A DNA stretch of 6,613 nucleotides from an uncultured Oscillospiraceae bacterium (GTDB lineage Bacteria > Bacillota > Clostridia > Oscillospirales > Oscillospiraceae). The stretch spans positions 1 through 6,613 of the forward strand of contig CANRHF010000106.1 in assembly GCA_947630345.1 (NCBI GenBank), written 5' to 3'. Positions 1-5,540 of this stretch are shown in pieces. The position numbers and the translations under genes are program-made. Numbering within the stretch: the first letter of the stretch is position 1; every line of letters starts with the position of its first letter. Under the pieces are notes generated by a model. It was not told where the DNA came from and made no database searches. It was given only the letters and a program-made list of their open reading frames with translations.

Positions 1-246
1 GACCTGTGGCGGTGGAGCCGGTTCTGGGCCTACGCCATCTCCGCCGCGGTCTTCTGCGCCGTCCATGTGCTGAGCTATGTGGGGCGGTACGAGCCCGCCC
101 TGCTGGCGCTGAATTTCCTGCAATATCTGCCCGCGGGGCTGATTCTGGCCTGGGCCTATGAAAAGAGCGGCTCCATTGCCTGCCCCATCCTCATCCACAT
201 GGGGGTGAACGCCTGGGGTATGATCTCCGTCCTGACGGCCCCCTGA
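1..246 (+). CDS. CPBP family intramembrane metalloprotease, C-terminal fragment
   Basis: The window opens inside a reading frame (frame 1) that encodes 81 residues before a TGA at 244-246; the start lies upstream of the window. The fragment is hydrophobic and holds the two C-terminal motifs of the CPBP (CAAX protease and bacteriocin-processing, Abi) family: an F-x-x-x-H type motif (VFCAVHVLSY, about residues 17-26) and an H-x-x-x-N motif (HMGVN, near residue 68), with a membrane segment (QYLPAGLILAWAYEKSG) between them. In this family these His and Asn residues help form the metal site inside the membrane; members cleave or modify membrane-bound peptides, and many have no known substrate. The N-terminal EExxxR motif would lie outside the window and cannot be checked. 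The stop is 11 bases before mutL and overlaps its ribosome binding site, so the two may be co-transcribed, but no functional link is implied. Confidence 0.82.
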   Translation, partial: DLWRWSRFWAYAISAAVFCAVHVLSYVGRYEPALLALNFLQYLPAGLILAWAYEKSGSIACPILIHMGVNAWGMISVLTAP

Positions 247-257
247 AAGGAGGAAGT

Positions 258-2156
258 ATGCCGAAAATCATTCAACTTTCCCCCCAGATCGCCAACCTGA
301 TCGCCGCAGGCGAGGTGGTGGAGCGCCCGGCGTCCGTTGTCAAGGAGCTGCTGGAAAACGCGGTGGACGCCGGGGCCTCCCAGATCACCGTGGAGCTGCG
401 GGACGGGGGCATGACCTTCCTGCGGGTGACGGACAACGGCTGCGGCATGACCCCCGAGGACGCCCGCACCGCCTTCCTCCGCCACGCCACCTCCAAGCTG
501 CGGCAGGCGGAGGACCTGGCCGCCATCACCACCATGGGCTTCCGGGGGGAGGCCCTGGCGGCCATTGCCTCCGTGAGCCGGGTGGACCTGCTGACCAAGA
601 CCGCCGGGAGTCTGGCGGGGGTGAGCCTCCATCTGGAGGCGGGGACCGTCACCGAGGAGAGCGAGGCGGGCTGCCCGGAGGGCACCACCATTTTGATCCG
701 GGACCTGTTTTTCAATACCCCCGCCCGGATGAAATTCATGAAGTCCGACACGGTGGAGGGCAGCCGGTGCGCCGCCGCCATCCAGCTCCAGGCCCTGGCC
801 CACCCCTCCGTCGCCTTCCGGTTCCTCAAGGATGGGAAGGAGGTCCTCTCCACCCCCGGCACCGGCAGCCTGATGGACGCCGCTTACAGCGTCTATGGCA
901 AGAGCTGGGCTTCCATGGTGCCGGTGGAGAGCCGCTGGGAGGGATACAGCTTAACAGGTTTTGTCTGCAAGCCCAGCGACGCCCGGCCCAGCCGGAATCA
1001 GCAGACCTTTTTTGTCAACGACCGACCGGTGAAGGACCGGCTCCTGACTACGGCGCTGGAGGAGGCGTACCGCAACCAGCTGATGGTGGGCAAGTTCCCC
1101 ACCTGCCTGCTGCATCTGCGCCTGCCCCCCGGGGTGGTGGACGTCAACGTTCACCCCGCCAAAACAGAGGTCAAATTTTTAAACGAAAAGGCGGTATTCG
1201 ACTGCGTGCAGTACGGGGTCCTGGGGGCATTGAACAAGGCCCCGGACCGGCCCCAGGTGCGGTTCCAGACCGGGACCTCCCAGAAGACCCAGCCGGTCCA
1301 GCAGGAGCCCCGGAAGGACTTTTTCAAGACTGTGACCCCGGCGGAGTTCCGGGCCTTTTCCCAGACCCTCCGCGCCGCCCCCGCGCCGGACCCGGTATCC
1401 GCCGCCGCCACGGCCTCCAAGCTGCCCCTGCGGCAGCGGACCGCGATTCCCAAACCGGAGAATCCCGGCCCCCAAAGGCGCGTCCTGGAGGCGGTCTCCG
1501 CGCCCGCTGCCGATCCAAAACCGGCTCCCCAGCCCGCCCCTGAGCCGATCCCTGAGCCGGAGCAGACGGTCCTGCCCATGCCGGAGGAGATCCCCTGGCG
1601 CCTGGTGGGGGAGCTGTACCTTACTTATTTGATTGTGGAGCAGGGGGAGAACGCCTACCTGATTGACAAGCACGCCGCCCATGAGCGGATCCTCTTTGAC
1701 AAGCTCCGGGGCAACCAGGAGCCCATCGCCTCCCAGGCGCTGCTGACGCCTGTCACCTGCCGACTATCCCCCGGGGAGGCGGGGGAGCTGCTGGAAAACA
1801 GGACCCTGCTGGCAGAATTGGGCTTTGAGATCGACGAGTTTGGGGAAAATACGGTGCTGCTCCGGCAGATCCCCATGGACCTGTCCGAGGCCGACGGGGA
1901 GGAGGCAATCCAGGCGCTGGCCGCCGATCTTCTCAACGGCCGCCGGGCCAAGGCGGAGAACGTCCGGGACGAGCTGCTCCACACCGTGGCCTGCAAGGCC
2001 GCCATCAAGGCCGGCTGGCAGACCGATGAGCGGGAGCTGCTGGCCCTGGCGGAGCAGGTCATGGCCCGGGAGGACCTGAAGCACTGCCCCCATGGCCGGC
2101 CCATCTGCGTCACCCTCAGCAAGAAGCAGCTGGAAAAGCAGTTTAGGAGGACCTAG
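258..2156 (+). CDS. mutL: DNA mismatch repair endonuclease MutL
   Basis: MutL couples mismatch recognition by MutS to strand removal. The 632-residue protein starts at an ATG behind AAAGGAGG (246-253). The N-terminal GHKL ATPase domain (about 1-330) shows the catalytic base region KELLENAVDAGA (29-40), DNGCGM (59-64), TSKL (78-81), GFRGEAL (94-100) and VHPAKTEVKF (298-307). A Pro/Ala/Gln-rich linker (about 335-440) follows. The C-terminal dimerisation domain keeps the nuclease motif in the form DKHAAHERILFD (470-481), ACKAAIKAG (578-586) and CPHGRP (610-615), as expected of an endonuclease-type MutL in bacteria without MutH. The canonical motif is DQHAxxExxxxE; here Q is K and the last E is D, both mild changes. 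QALLTP (493-498) resembles the QxxLxP beta-clamp binding motif of Bacillus MutL. mutS is not in the window. Identification is very secure; the clamp motif is an inference. Confidence 0.98.
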   Translation: MPKIIQLSPQIANLIAAGEVVERPASVVKELLENAVDAGASQITVELRDGGMTFLRVTDNGCGMTPEDARTAFLRHATSKLRQAEDLAAITTMGFRGEALAAIASVSRVDLLTKTAGSLAGVSLHLEAGTVTEESEAGCPEGTTILIRDLFFNTPARMKFMKSDTVEGSRCAAAIQLQALAHPSVAFRFLKDGKEVLSTPGTGSLMDAAYSVYGKSWASMVPVESRWEGYSLTGFVCKPSDARPSRNQQTFFVNDRPVKDRLLTTALEEAYRNQLMVGKFPTCLLHLRLPPGVVDVNVHPAKTEVKFLNEKAVFDCVQYGVLGALNKAPDRPQVRFQTGTSQKTQPVQQEPRKDFFKTVTPAEFRAFSQTLRAAPAPDPVSAAATASKLPLRQRTAIPKPENPGPQRRVLEAVSAPAADPKPAPQPAPEPIPEPEQTVLPMPEEIPWRLVGELYLTYLIVEQGENAYLIDKHAAHERILFDKLRGNQEPIASQALLTPVTCRLSPGEAGELLENRTLLAELGFEIDEFGENTVLLRQIPMDLSEADGEEAIQALAADLLNGRRAKAENVRDELLHTVACKAAIKAGWQTDERELLALAEQVMAREDLKHCPHGRPICVTLSKKQLEKQFRRT

Positions 2157-2159
2157 GCC

Positions 2160-2915
2160 ATGGAACAAAAGGGCTTTAACGCGAACCAGCTCAAGGTCGT
2201 GGCCATCATTGCCATGACCTTGGACCACTTTACCGACGTCCTGTTTCCCGGCTATCCCACGGAGTGGTATTTTCTGGTGATCCACCTTCTGGGCCGGCTG
2301 ACGGCCCCCATCATGTGGTTTTTCGTGGCGGAGGGGTATCACTATACCCGGAACTGGAAAAAATATTTCGGGCGGCTCCTGGGCTTTGCGCTCCTTTCCC
2401 ACTTTGCCTACAATTTTGCCTTCGGCATTTCCTTCGTGCCCTTCCGGGCGTCGGTTTTTAACCAGACCAGCGTCCTGTGGGCCTTGGCCTTGGGCCTGCT
2501 GGCCCTGGCGATCTCCGACGGGAAGCTGACTTGGCTCCAGGCCCAGTGGCAGCGGACTCTGGGGGTCATGGGCTGCTGCGTCCTGGCCTTTCCCGCCAAC
2601 TGGAGCAGCCCCGCCGTAATGGCCATCGTCTCCATGGGCTCCAACCGGGGCAATTTCAAAAGACAAATGGCGGGGATGCTGCTCTGGGCCGGGGTGTATG
2701 CCCTGGTGTACTTCCTGTTTATCGACCGGGTCTATGGCATTTTGCAGCTGGGCGTGGCGCTGACCATCCCCCTGCTGGCCCGGTACAACGGGGAGCGGGG
2801 GGCGTGCAAATGGCTGCCCAGGTTTTTCTACTTTTATTATCCTGCCCACCTGTTCCTCTGCGGGCTGCTGCGGCTGGCCCTCTGGGGGGATGTGGGCGTG
2901 CTGGTGGGCGCGTGA
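2160..2915 (+). CDS. TraX-like family polytopic membrane protein
   Basis: The 251-residue protein has about seven or eight hydrophobic segments and no signal peptide. It fits the TraX family, named for the F-plasmid pilin N-acetylase: an N-terminal LKVVAIIAMTLDH stretch (11-23) with the DH pair, GRLTAPIMWFFVAEGYHYTR (45-64), and a C-terminal aromatic FYFYYPAHLFL stretch (223-233) with the family's YPxHL signature. Chromosomal TraX-like proteins in Clostridia are mostly uncharacterised; a membrane acyltransferase role is suggested by homology to TraX, but the substrate is unknown and there are no pilus genes here. The ATG is 3 bases after the mutL stop, and AGGAGG (2145-2150) sits inside the last mutL codons, so translation is probably coupled. 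miaA begins one base after its stop. This gene interrupts the usual mutL-miaA adjacency. Confidence 0.8.
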   Translation: MEQKGFNANQLKVVAIIAMTLDHFTDVLFPGYPTEWYFLVIHLLGRLTAPIMWFFVAEGYHYTRNWKKYFGRLLGFALLSHFAYNFAFGISFVPFRASVFNQTSVLWALALGLLALAISDGKLTWLQAQWQRTLGVMGCCVLAFPANWSSPAVMAIVSMGSNRGNFKRQMAGMLLWAGVYALVYFLFIDRVYGILQLGVALTIPLLARYNGERGACKWLPRFFYFYYPAHLFLCGLLRLALWGDVGVLVGA

Positions 2916-2916
2916 G

Positions 2917-3855
2917 ATGGGAAGGAAAATCATCTGCATCGCCGGGCCCACCGCCTCCGGCAAGACCGCCCTGGCGGTCTCCCTGGCCAAGGAGTTAAAT
3001 GGGGAGGTCCTCTCCTGCGACTCCATGCAGGTCTACCGGGGCATGGATATCGGCACCGCCAAGCCCACCAAAGATGAAATGGATGGCGTTCCCCACCATA
3101 TGCTGGATGTGGCGGACCCGAATGAGGATTTTTCCGTCAGCAGGTTTTGCGTCCTGGCGGAGCCTATTTTGGAGGACATTCTGGCCCGGGGCCGGACCGC
3201 CATCCTGGCGGGGGGCACCGGCCTGTACATGGACGCCCTGATCCGGGGCGGGGATTTCGCTCCCGCGCCGGTCCCCGGCCTCCGGGAGGAGCTGGAGGCC
3301 CAGGCGGAGCGGGAGGGCATGGAGGCCATGTACGCCCGCCTCCGGGACGTGGACCCGGAGACCGCCGCCCGCCTCTCCCTCTCCGATAAAAAGCGGATCC
3401 TTCGGGCCCTGGAAGTGTACCTGCAAACCGGCGGCACCATCACGGCCCACAACCGCCGGACCCAAACCGTTCCGCCCAGGTACGATCCAATTTGGCTGGG
3501 CCTGACCGCCGCGGACCGGCAGGCGCTATACCGCCGGATCGACGCCCGGGTGGAGCAAATGGTGGATCGGGGTCTGCTGGAGGAGATCCGGGGGCTGCTG
3601 GCTTCCGGGGTGCGCCGGGAGGCCACCGCCATGCAGGCCATCGGCTACAAGGAATTTCTCTCGGTGCTGGACGGGGCGGAGCCTCTTTCCCAGGCGGTGG
3701 AGACGGTCCAGCGCTCCAGCCGCCGCTATGCCAAGCGCCAGCTCACCTGGTTTCGCCGGAATCCGGCGATCCGGTGGATTTCCTGGGAGGAGGACGACCC
3801 TCCCGCAAAAATTGTTGCGAGCGCCCGACGGATTCTTCAAGAATCCGACAAGTGA
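2917..3855 (+). CDS. miaA: tRNA dimethylallyltransferase MiaA
   Basis: MiaA transfers a dimethylallyl group to N6 of A37 in tRNAs that read UNN codons (i6A37), improving decoding. The 312 residues match the family length. Visible motifs are the P-loop GPTASGKT (10-17), CDSMQVYRGMDIGTAKPT (34-51) with the conserved catalytic Asp35, HHMLDV (60-65), GGTGLYMDAL (99-108) with the conserved Thr101, SDKKRILRALEVY (156-168), AIGYKEF (241-247) and the tRNA-binding stretch YAKRQLTWFRRN (271-282). The start at 2917 places the P-loop 9 residues in, as in other MiaA proteins; an in-frame ATG at 2890 would add nine residues (MWACWWARE) overlapping the TraX-like gene and is less likely. The start lies one base after the TraX-like stop with only a weak GGTGGGCG upstream, so reinitiation or coupling is likely. 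hfq follows after 44 bases. All key residues are present. Confidence 0.98.
   Translation: MGRKIICIAGPTASGKTALAVSLAKELNGEVLSCDSMQVYRGMDIGTAKPTKDEMDGVPHHMLDVADPNEDFSVSRFCVLAEPILEDILARGRTAILAGGTGLYMDALIRGGDFAPAPVPGLREELEAQAEREGMEAMYARLRDVDPETAARLSLSDKKRILRALEVYLQTGGTITAHNRRTQTVPPRYDPIWLGLTAADRQALYRRIDARVEQMVDRGLLEEIRGLLASGVRREATAMQAIGYKEFLSVLDGAEPLSQAVETVQRSSRRYAKRQLTWFRRNPAIRWISWEEDDPPAKIVASARRILQESDK
3829..3847 (+). repeat. Inverted repeat at the 3' end of miaA
   Basis: CGGATTCTT and AAGAATCCG flank a single central C, giving a perfect 9+9 palindrome over the last miaA codons. As RNA it would form a stem of about 7 bp with a TTCAA loop. No U-tract follows, so it is not a normal intrinsic terminator. 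It lies 18 bases before the larger hairpin over the hfq start and could act as an mRNA processing or stabilising element, or as a DNA operator. Function is not known. Confidence 0.5.
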
Positions 3856-3865
3856 AATCTGCTAC

Positions 3866-3902
3866 CATATGGGTATCCCAAAAGAAAGAAGGTATCCATA
3901 TG
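3866..3902 (+). promoter_or_regulatory. Hairpin enclosing the hfq start codon
   Basis: CAUAUGGGUAUC (3866-3877) can pair over 12 consecutive positions with GGUAUCCAUAUG (3891-3902), with two G-U wobbles and no bulges. The loop is the 13 bases 3878-3890, rich in A and G (CCAAAAGAAAGAA). The hfq AUG (3900-3902) forms the lower 3' strand of the stem. The Shine-Dalgarno AGAAGG (3887-3892) is part loop and part stem. The fold would limit ribosome access. Gram-positive Hfq proteins are known to bind A-purine repeats on the distal face, so the loop is a plausible site for autoregulation; this is inference. Alternatively, the palindromic CCATATGG (3865-3872) and the two GGTATCC copies could be a DNA operator. 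Confidence 0.6.
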
Positions 3903-4142
3903 TCTGAGGCAGTCAAGGAAGCCGTCAATTTGCAGGACGCGATTTTGCGGGAGGTGCGCCGGGATAAGGTCCCGGTGACATTGTTCCTGATGAACGGGTT
4001 CCAGCTTCGGGGTGTCATCGTTGGCTTTGACAGCTATGTGGTGGTGCTTCTGTCGGATGGCAAGCAGCAAATGATCTATAAGCATGCCATCTCCACCCTT
4101 GCTCCCTTCCGCCCGCTGAAGTCGGCGGCGCCGGGGGCTTGA
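3900..4142 (+). CDS. hfq: RNA chaperone Hfq
   Basis: Hfq is a hexameric Sm-like protein that binds small RNAs and mRNAs. The 80-residue protein shows NLQD (10-13) before the first helix, the Sm1 motif in LFLMNGFQLRGVIVGFD (28-44), and the Sm2 hallmark YKHAIST (60-66), whose K and H line the proximal U-binding pore. The C-terminal tail (67-80, FRPLKSAAPGA) is short, as in Gram-positive Hfq, and lacks the long tail of enterobacteria. The reading frame is open far upstream inside miaA, but the ATG at 3900 is right: it begins the Hfq domain at the expected distance and follows AAAGAAGG. The start codon is buried in a predicted hairpin (3866-3902). hfq directly after miaA is a conserved order shared with proteobacteria. 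A likely terminator follows. Confidence 0.97.
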   Translation: MSEAVKEAVNLQDAILREVRRDKVPVTLFLMNGFQLRGVIVGFDSYVVVLLSDGKQQMIYKHAISTLAPFRPLKSAAPGA

Positions 4143-4146
4143 ATCC

Positions 4147-4184
4147 CAGGGCGGCGGGGCTCCTGCCGCCCCTGTTCATTTTTT
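4147..4184 (+). terminator. Intrinsic terminator after hfq
   Basis: CAGGGCGGC (4147-4155) pairs with GCCGCCCCTG (4165-4174), nine base pairs with one bulged C, around a GGGGCTCCT loop. The run TTCATTTTTT follows at 4175-4184. The strong GC stem and U-rich tail begin five bases after the hfq stop. This would close the mutL-TraX-miaA-hfq transcript. Because yggS begins only 23 bases after the tail, yggS needs either read-through or a promoter I did not find. Confidence 0.65.
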
Positions 4185-4207
4185 GAGAAAGAGAAAGAAG
4201 GGGTCCC

Positions 4208-4915
4208 ATGTCAATCACGGAAAATGTGGCCCGGGTCCGGGCCCAGATCGCCCAGGCGGCTCTGGCCGCCGGAAGAAAGCCGGAGGAGGTTAGGCTCTGC
4301 GCCGCCACCAAGATGAACGACGCCGCCGCCGTCCGGGAGGCCATCGCCGCCGGGGTGGACTGCTGCGGAGAGAACCGGGTCCAGGAGTTGGTGCAGAAAA
4401 GCCGGGAGAACGCCTACCTTGGCGCGCCGGTCCACTTTATCGGCCGCCTACAGACCAACAAGGTCCGCCAGGTGGTGGGGAAGGTCGATCTGATCCAGAG
4501 CGCCGACCGGCTCCATCTTCTGGAGGCCCTCCAGGCCGAGGCCGTCCGGCAGGGCATCATCCAGGACATTCTGCTGGAGGTCAACGTGGCGGGGGAGGAG
4601 AGCAAGGGCGGCTTCGCCCCGGAGGAGATTCTTCCTCTGGTGGAAAATTTCGGCCGTTTTTCCGCTTTGCGGGTGCGCGGACTCATGACCGTCCCGCCAA
4701 TCTGCCAAAATTCGGGAGAGAATCGCAAATTTTTTCAAGAAATTTTAGACCTTTCTGTTGACATTGGGGCAAAAAAATACGATAATGTATGTGTAGATAT
4801 TCTGTCCATGGGGATGTCCGGGGATTTTGCCGACGCCATCGCCTGCGGAAGCACCATGGTGCGTGTAGGGACTGCGATTTTCGGTCCCCGGCGCTACGCC
4901 GCGCCCCAGCCATAG
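4208..4915 (+). CDS. YggS/YlmE family pyridoxal phosphate-binding protein
   Basis: This family binds PLP without known enzymatic activity and helps keep vitamin B6 and amino-acid pools in balance; it has the fold-type III TIM barrel of the alanine racemase N-domain. The 235-residue length is typical. Seen motifs are CAATK (31-35) with Lys35 as the probable PLP lysine, GENRVQE (54-60), HFIGRLQTNK (76-85), LLEVNVAGEESKGG (122-135), RGLMTVPP (157-164), MGMSGDF (201-207, usually MGMSxD) and the phosphate-binding GSTMVRVGTAIFGPR (214-228). The start follows AGAAGGGG (4196-4203). The neighbours sepF and divIVA match the ylmE-sepF-divIVA order of other Firmicutes, so it is the ylmE equivalent. Bases about 4720-4800 are much more AT-rich than the rest and carry a promoter-like sequence while still coding for a plausible segment (NRKFFQEILDLSVDIGAKKY). 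Confidence 0.95.
   Translation: MSITENVARVRAQIAQAALAAGRKPEEVRLCAATKMNDAAAVREAIAAGVDCCGENRVQELVQKSRENAYLGAPVHFIGRLQTNKVRQVVGKVDLIQSADRLHLLEALQAEAVRQGIIQDILLEVNVAGEESKGGFAPEEILPLVENFGRFSALRVRGLMTVPPICQNSGENRKFFQEILDLSVDIGAKKYDNVCVDILSMGMSGDFADAIACGSTMVRVGTAIFGPRRYAAPQP
4727..4786 (+). promoter_or_regulatory. Sigma-A type promoter inside yggS, directed at sepF-divIVA
   Basis: A perfect -35 box TTGACA (4758-4763) and a five-of-six -10 box GATAAT (4781-4786) are separated by exactly 17 bases, which include a run of seven A. Upstream, AAATTTTTTCAAGAAATTTT (4727-4746) resembles an UP element that binds the RNA polymerase alpha subunit. There is no extended -10 TG. The predicted start is near 4793, giving a leader of about 155 bases before sepF. 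The match to consensus in an otherwise GC-rich gene is unlikely by chance. The direction and spacing suit sepF-divIVA transcription. Confidence 0.75.
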
Positions 4916-4947
4916 AATGATGGAACATACAGGAGGATATATCAATT

Positions 4948-5517
4948 ATGAGCTTTTGGGACAATGTAAAGAAATTCACCCAGCCCTACGCCGACGACGA
5001 TTACGATGATTACGACGACGAGGATCAGGAAGACTACGAGGAGGAGCAGGAAGAACCCGCTCCCCGGCAGAGCCGCAGGGCCCCGGCCTTTTCCCAGTCC
5101 GCCGCGCAGCAGGATCCTACGCCCGACTTTTCGGCGCCCCCCACGGTTTCTACAACTTCCAGCGCCGCTTCCGTTTCCGGCAGCTCCAGCTTGGGCAGCA
5201 GCGGTTTTTCCGGCCAGGTCCTGAGCATGGGTTCCTCCGGCAGCAAGCAGGAGGTCGTTCTGTTCCACGCCAAGGCTTTTGACGACGCCGCCCGGGCGGC
5301 GGACGATCTGCGCAGCCGGAAGGCCATCATTCTCAACATGGAGAATGTGGACAAGGCGCTGACCCGTCGGGTGGTGGATTTCCTGTCCGGCTGTGTCTAC
5401 GCCGTGGACGGGAAGGTGAAGAAGATCGCCCAGTCCACCTACCTCTTCTGCCCCCACAGCATGGATATCGTCGGCGACCTGGAGGCCTTCCAGGGCGAGG
5501 TTGAGAGTTACATCTGA
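4948..5517 (+). CDS. sepF: Cell division protein SepF
   Basis: SepF bundles FtsZ filaments and ties the Z-ring to the membrane. The 189 residues have three parts. First is a short amphipathic N-terminal helix (MSFWDNVKKF, 1-10), the membrane-targeting element of the family. Second is a long linker (about 14-99): a very acidic stretch rich in D, Y and E (16-36), then Ser/Ala/Pro/Gly-rich sequence. Third is the conserved SepF domain (101-175) with VVLFHAKAFDDA (103-114), LRSRKAIILNMENVDKAL (121-138), RVVDFLSGCVYAVDG (141-155) and YLFCP (165-169). The family is usually about 150 residues; the excess is in the linker. The ATG follows AGGAGG (4931-4936) after 11 bases. It lies between yggS and divIVA as expected, and probably has its own promoter inside yggS. 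divIVA follows after 23 bases. Confidence 0.96.
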   Translation: MSFWDNVKKFTQPYADDDYDDYDDEDQEDYEEEQEEPAPRQSRRAPAFSQSAAQQDPTPDFSAPPTVSTTSSAASVSGSSSLGSSGFSGQVLSMGSSGSKQEVVLFHAKAFDDAARAADDLRSRKAIILNMENVDKALTRRVVDFLSGCVYAVDGKVKKIAQSTYLFCPHSMDIVGDLEAFQGEVESYI

Positions 5518-5540
5518 TTTATCAAGGAAGGATCGCGCTT

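Noticed and set aside
767..1543. Plus-strand open frame of 258 codons inside mutL
   Set aside because: It is an out-of-frame reading of mutL, Pro/Arg/Gly rich, with no family motif. The mutL frame has all expected motifs through this region.
1330..1580. Low-complexity, proline-rich stretch of mutL as a sign of frameshift
   Set aside because: The frame stays open and both flanking domains are intact. A variable linker here is normal for MutL.
2890..2916. Earlier in-frame ATG for miaA at 2890
   Set aside because: It would add nine unusual residues overlapping the TraX-like gene. The 2917 start puts the P-loop at the usual place and sits one base after the upstream stop.
1764..3026. Long open frame on the minus strand, 420 codons, across the mutL end and the TraX-like gene
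   Set aside because: It is antisense to two well-supported genes, has low-complexity Gly/Gln/Pro/His-rich composition typical of reversed GC-rich codons, and shows no recognisable domain. The TraX-like gene on the + strand has clear family motifs and ribosome binding.
3837..3868. Possible promoter just before hfq (extended -10 TGCTACCAT at 3860-3868)
   Set aside because: The -10 hexamer matches only four of six and the -35 region (TTCAAG) is poor. If real it would remove most of the left arm of the hfq hairpin, so 5'-end mapping should settle it.
3492..3899. Longer Hfq reading from upstream starts within miaA
   Set aside because: The extension is an out-of-frame shadow of miaA. The Hfq domain begins normally at 3900 behind a Shine-Dalgarno sequence.
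4027..4082. TTGACA (4027-4032) and TATAAG (4077-4082) inside hfq as a promoter for yggS
   Set aside because: The two boxes are 44 bases apart, and neither has a partner at 16-18 bases.
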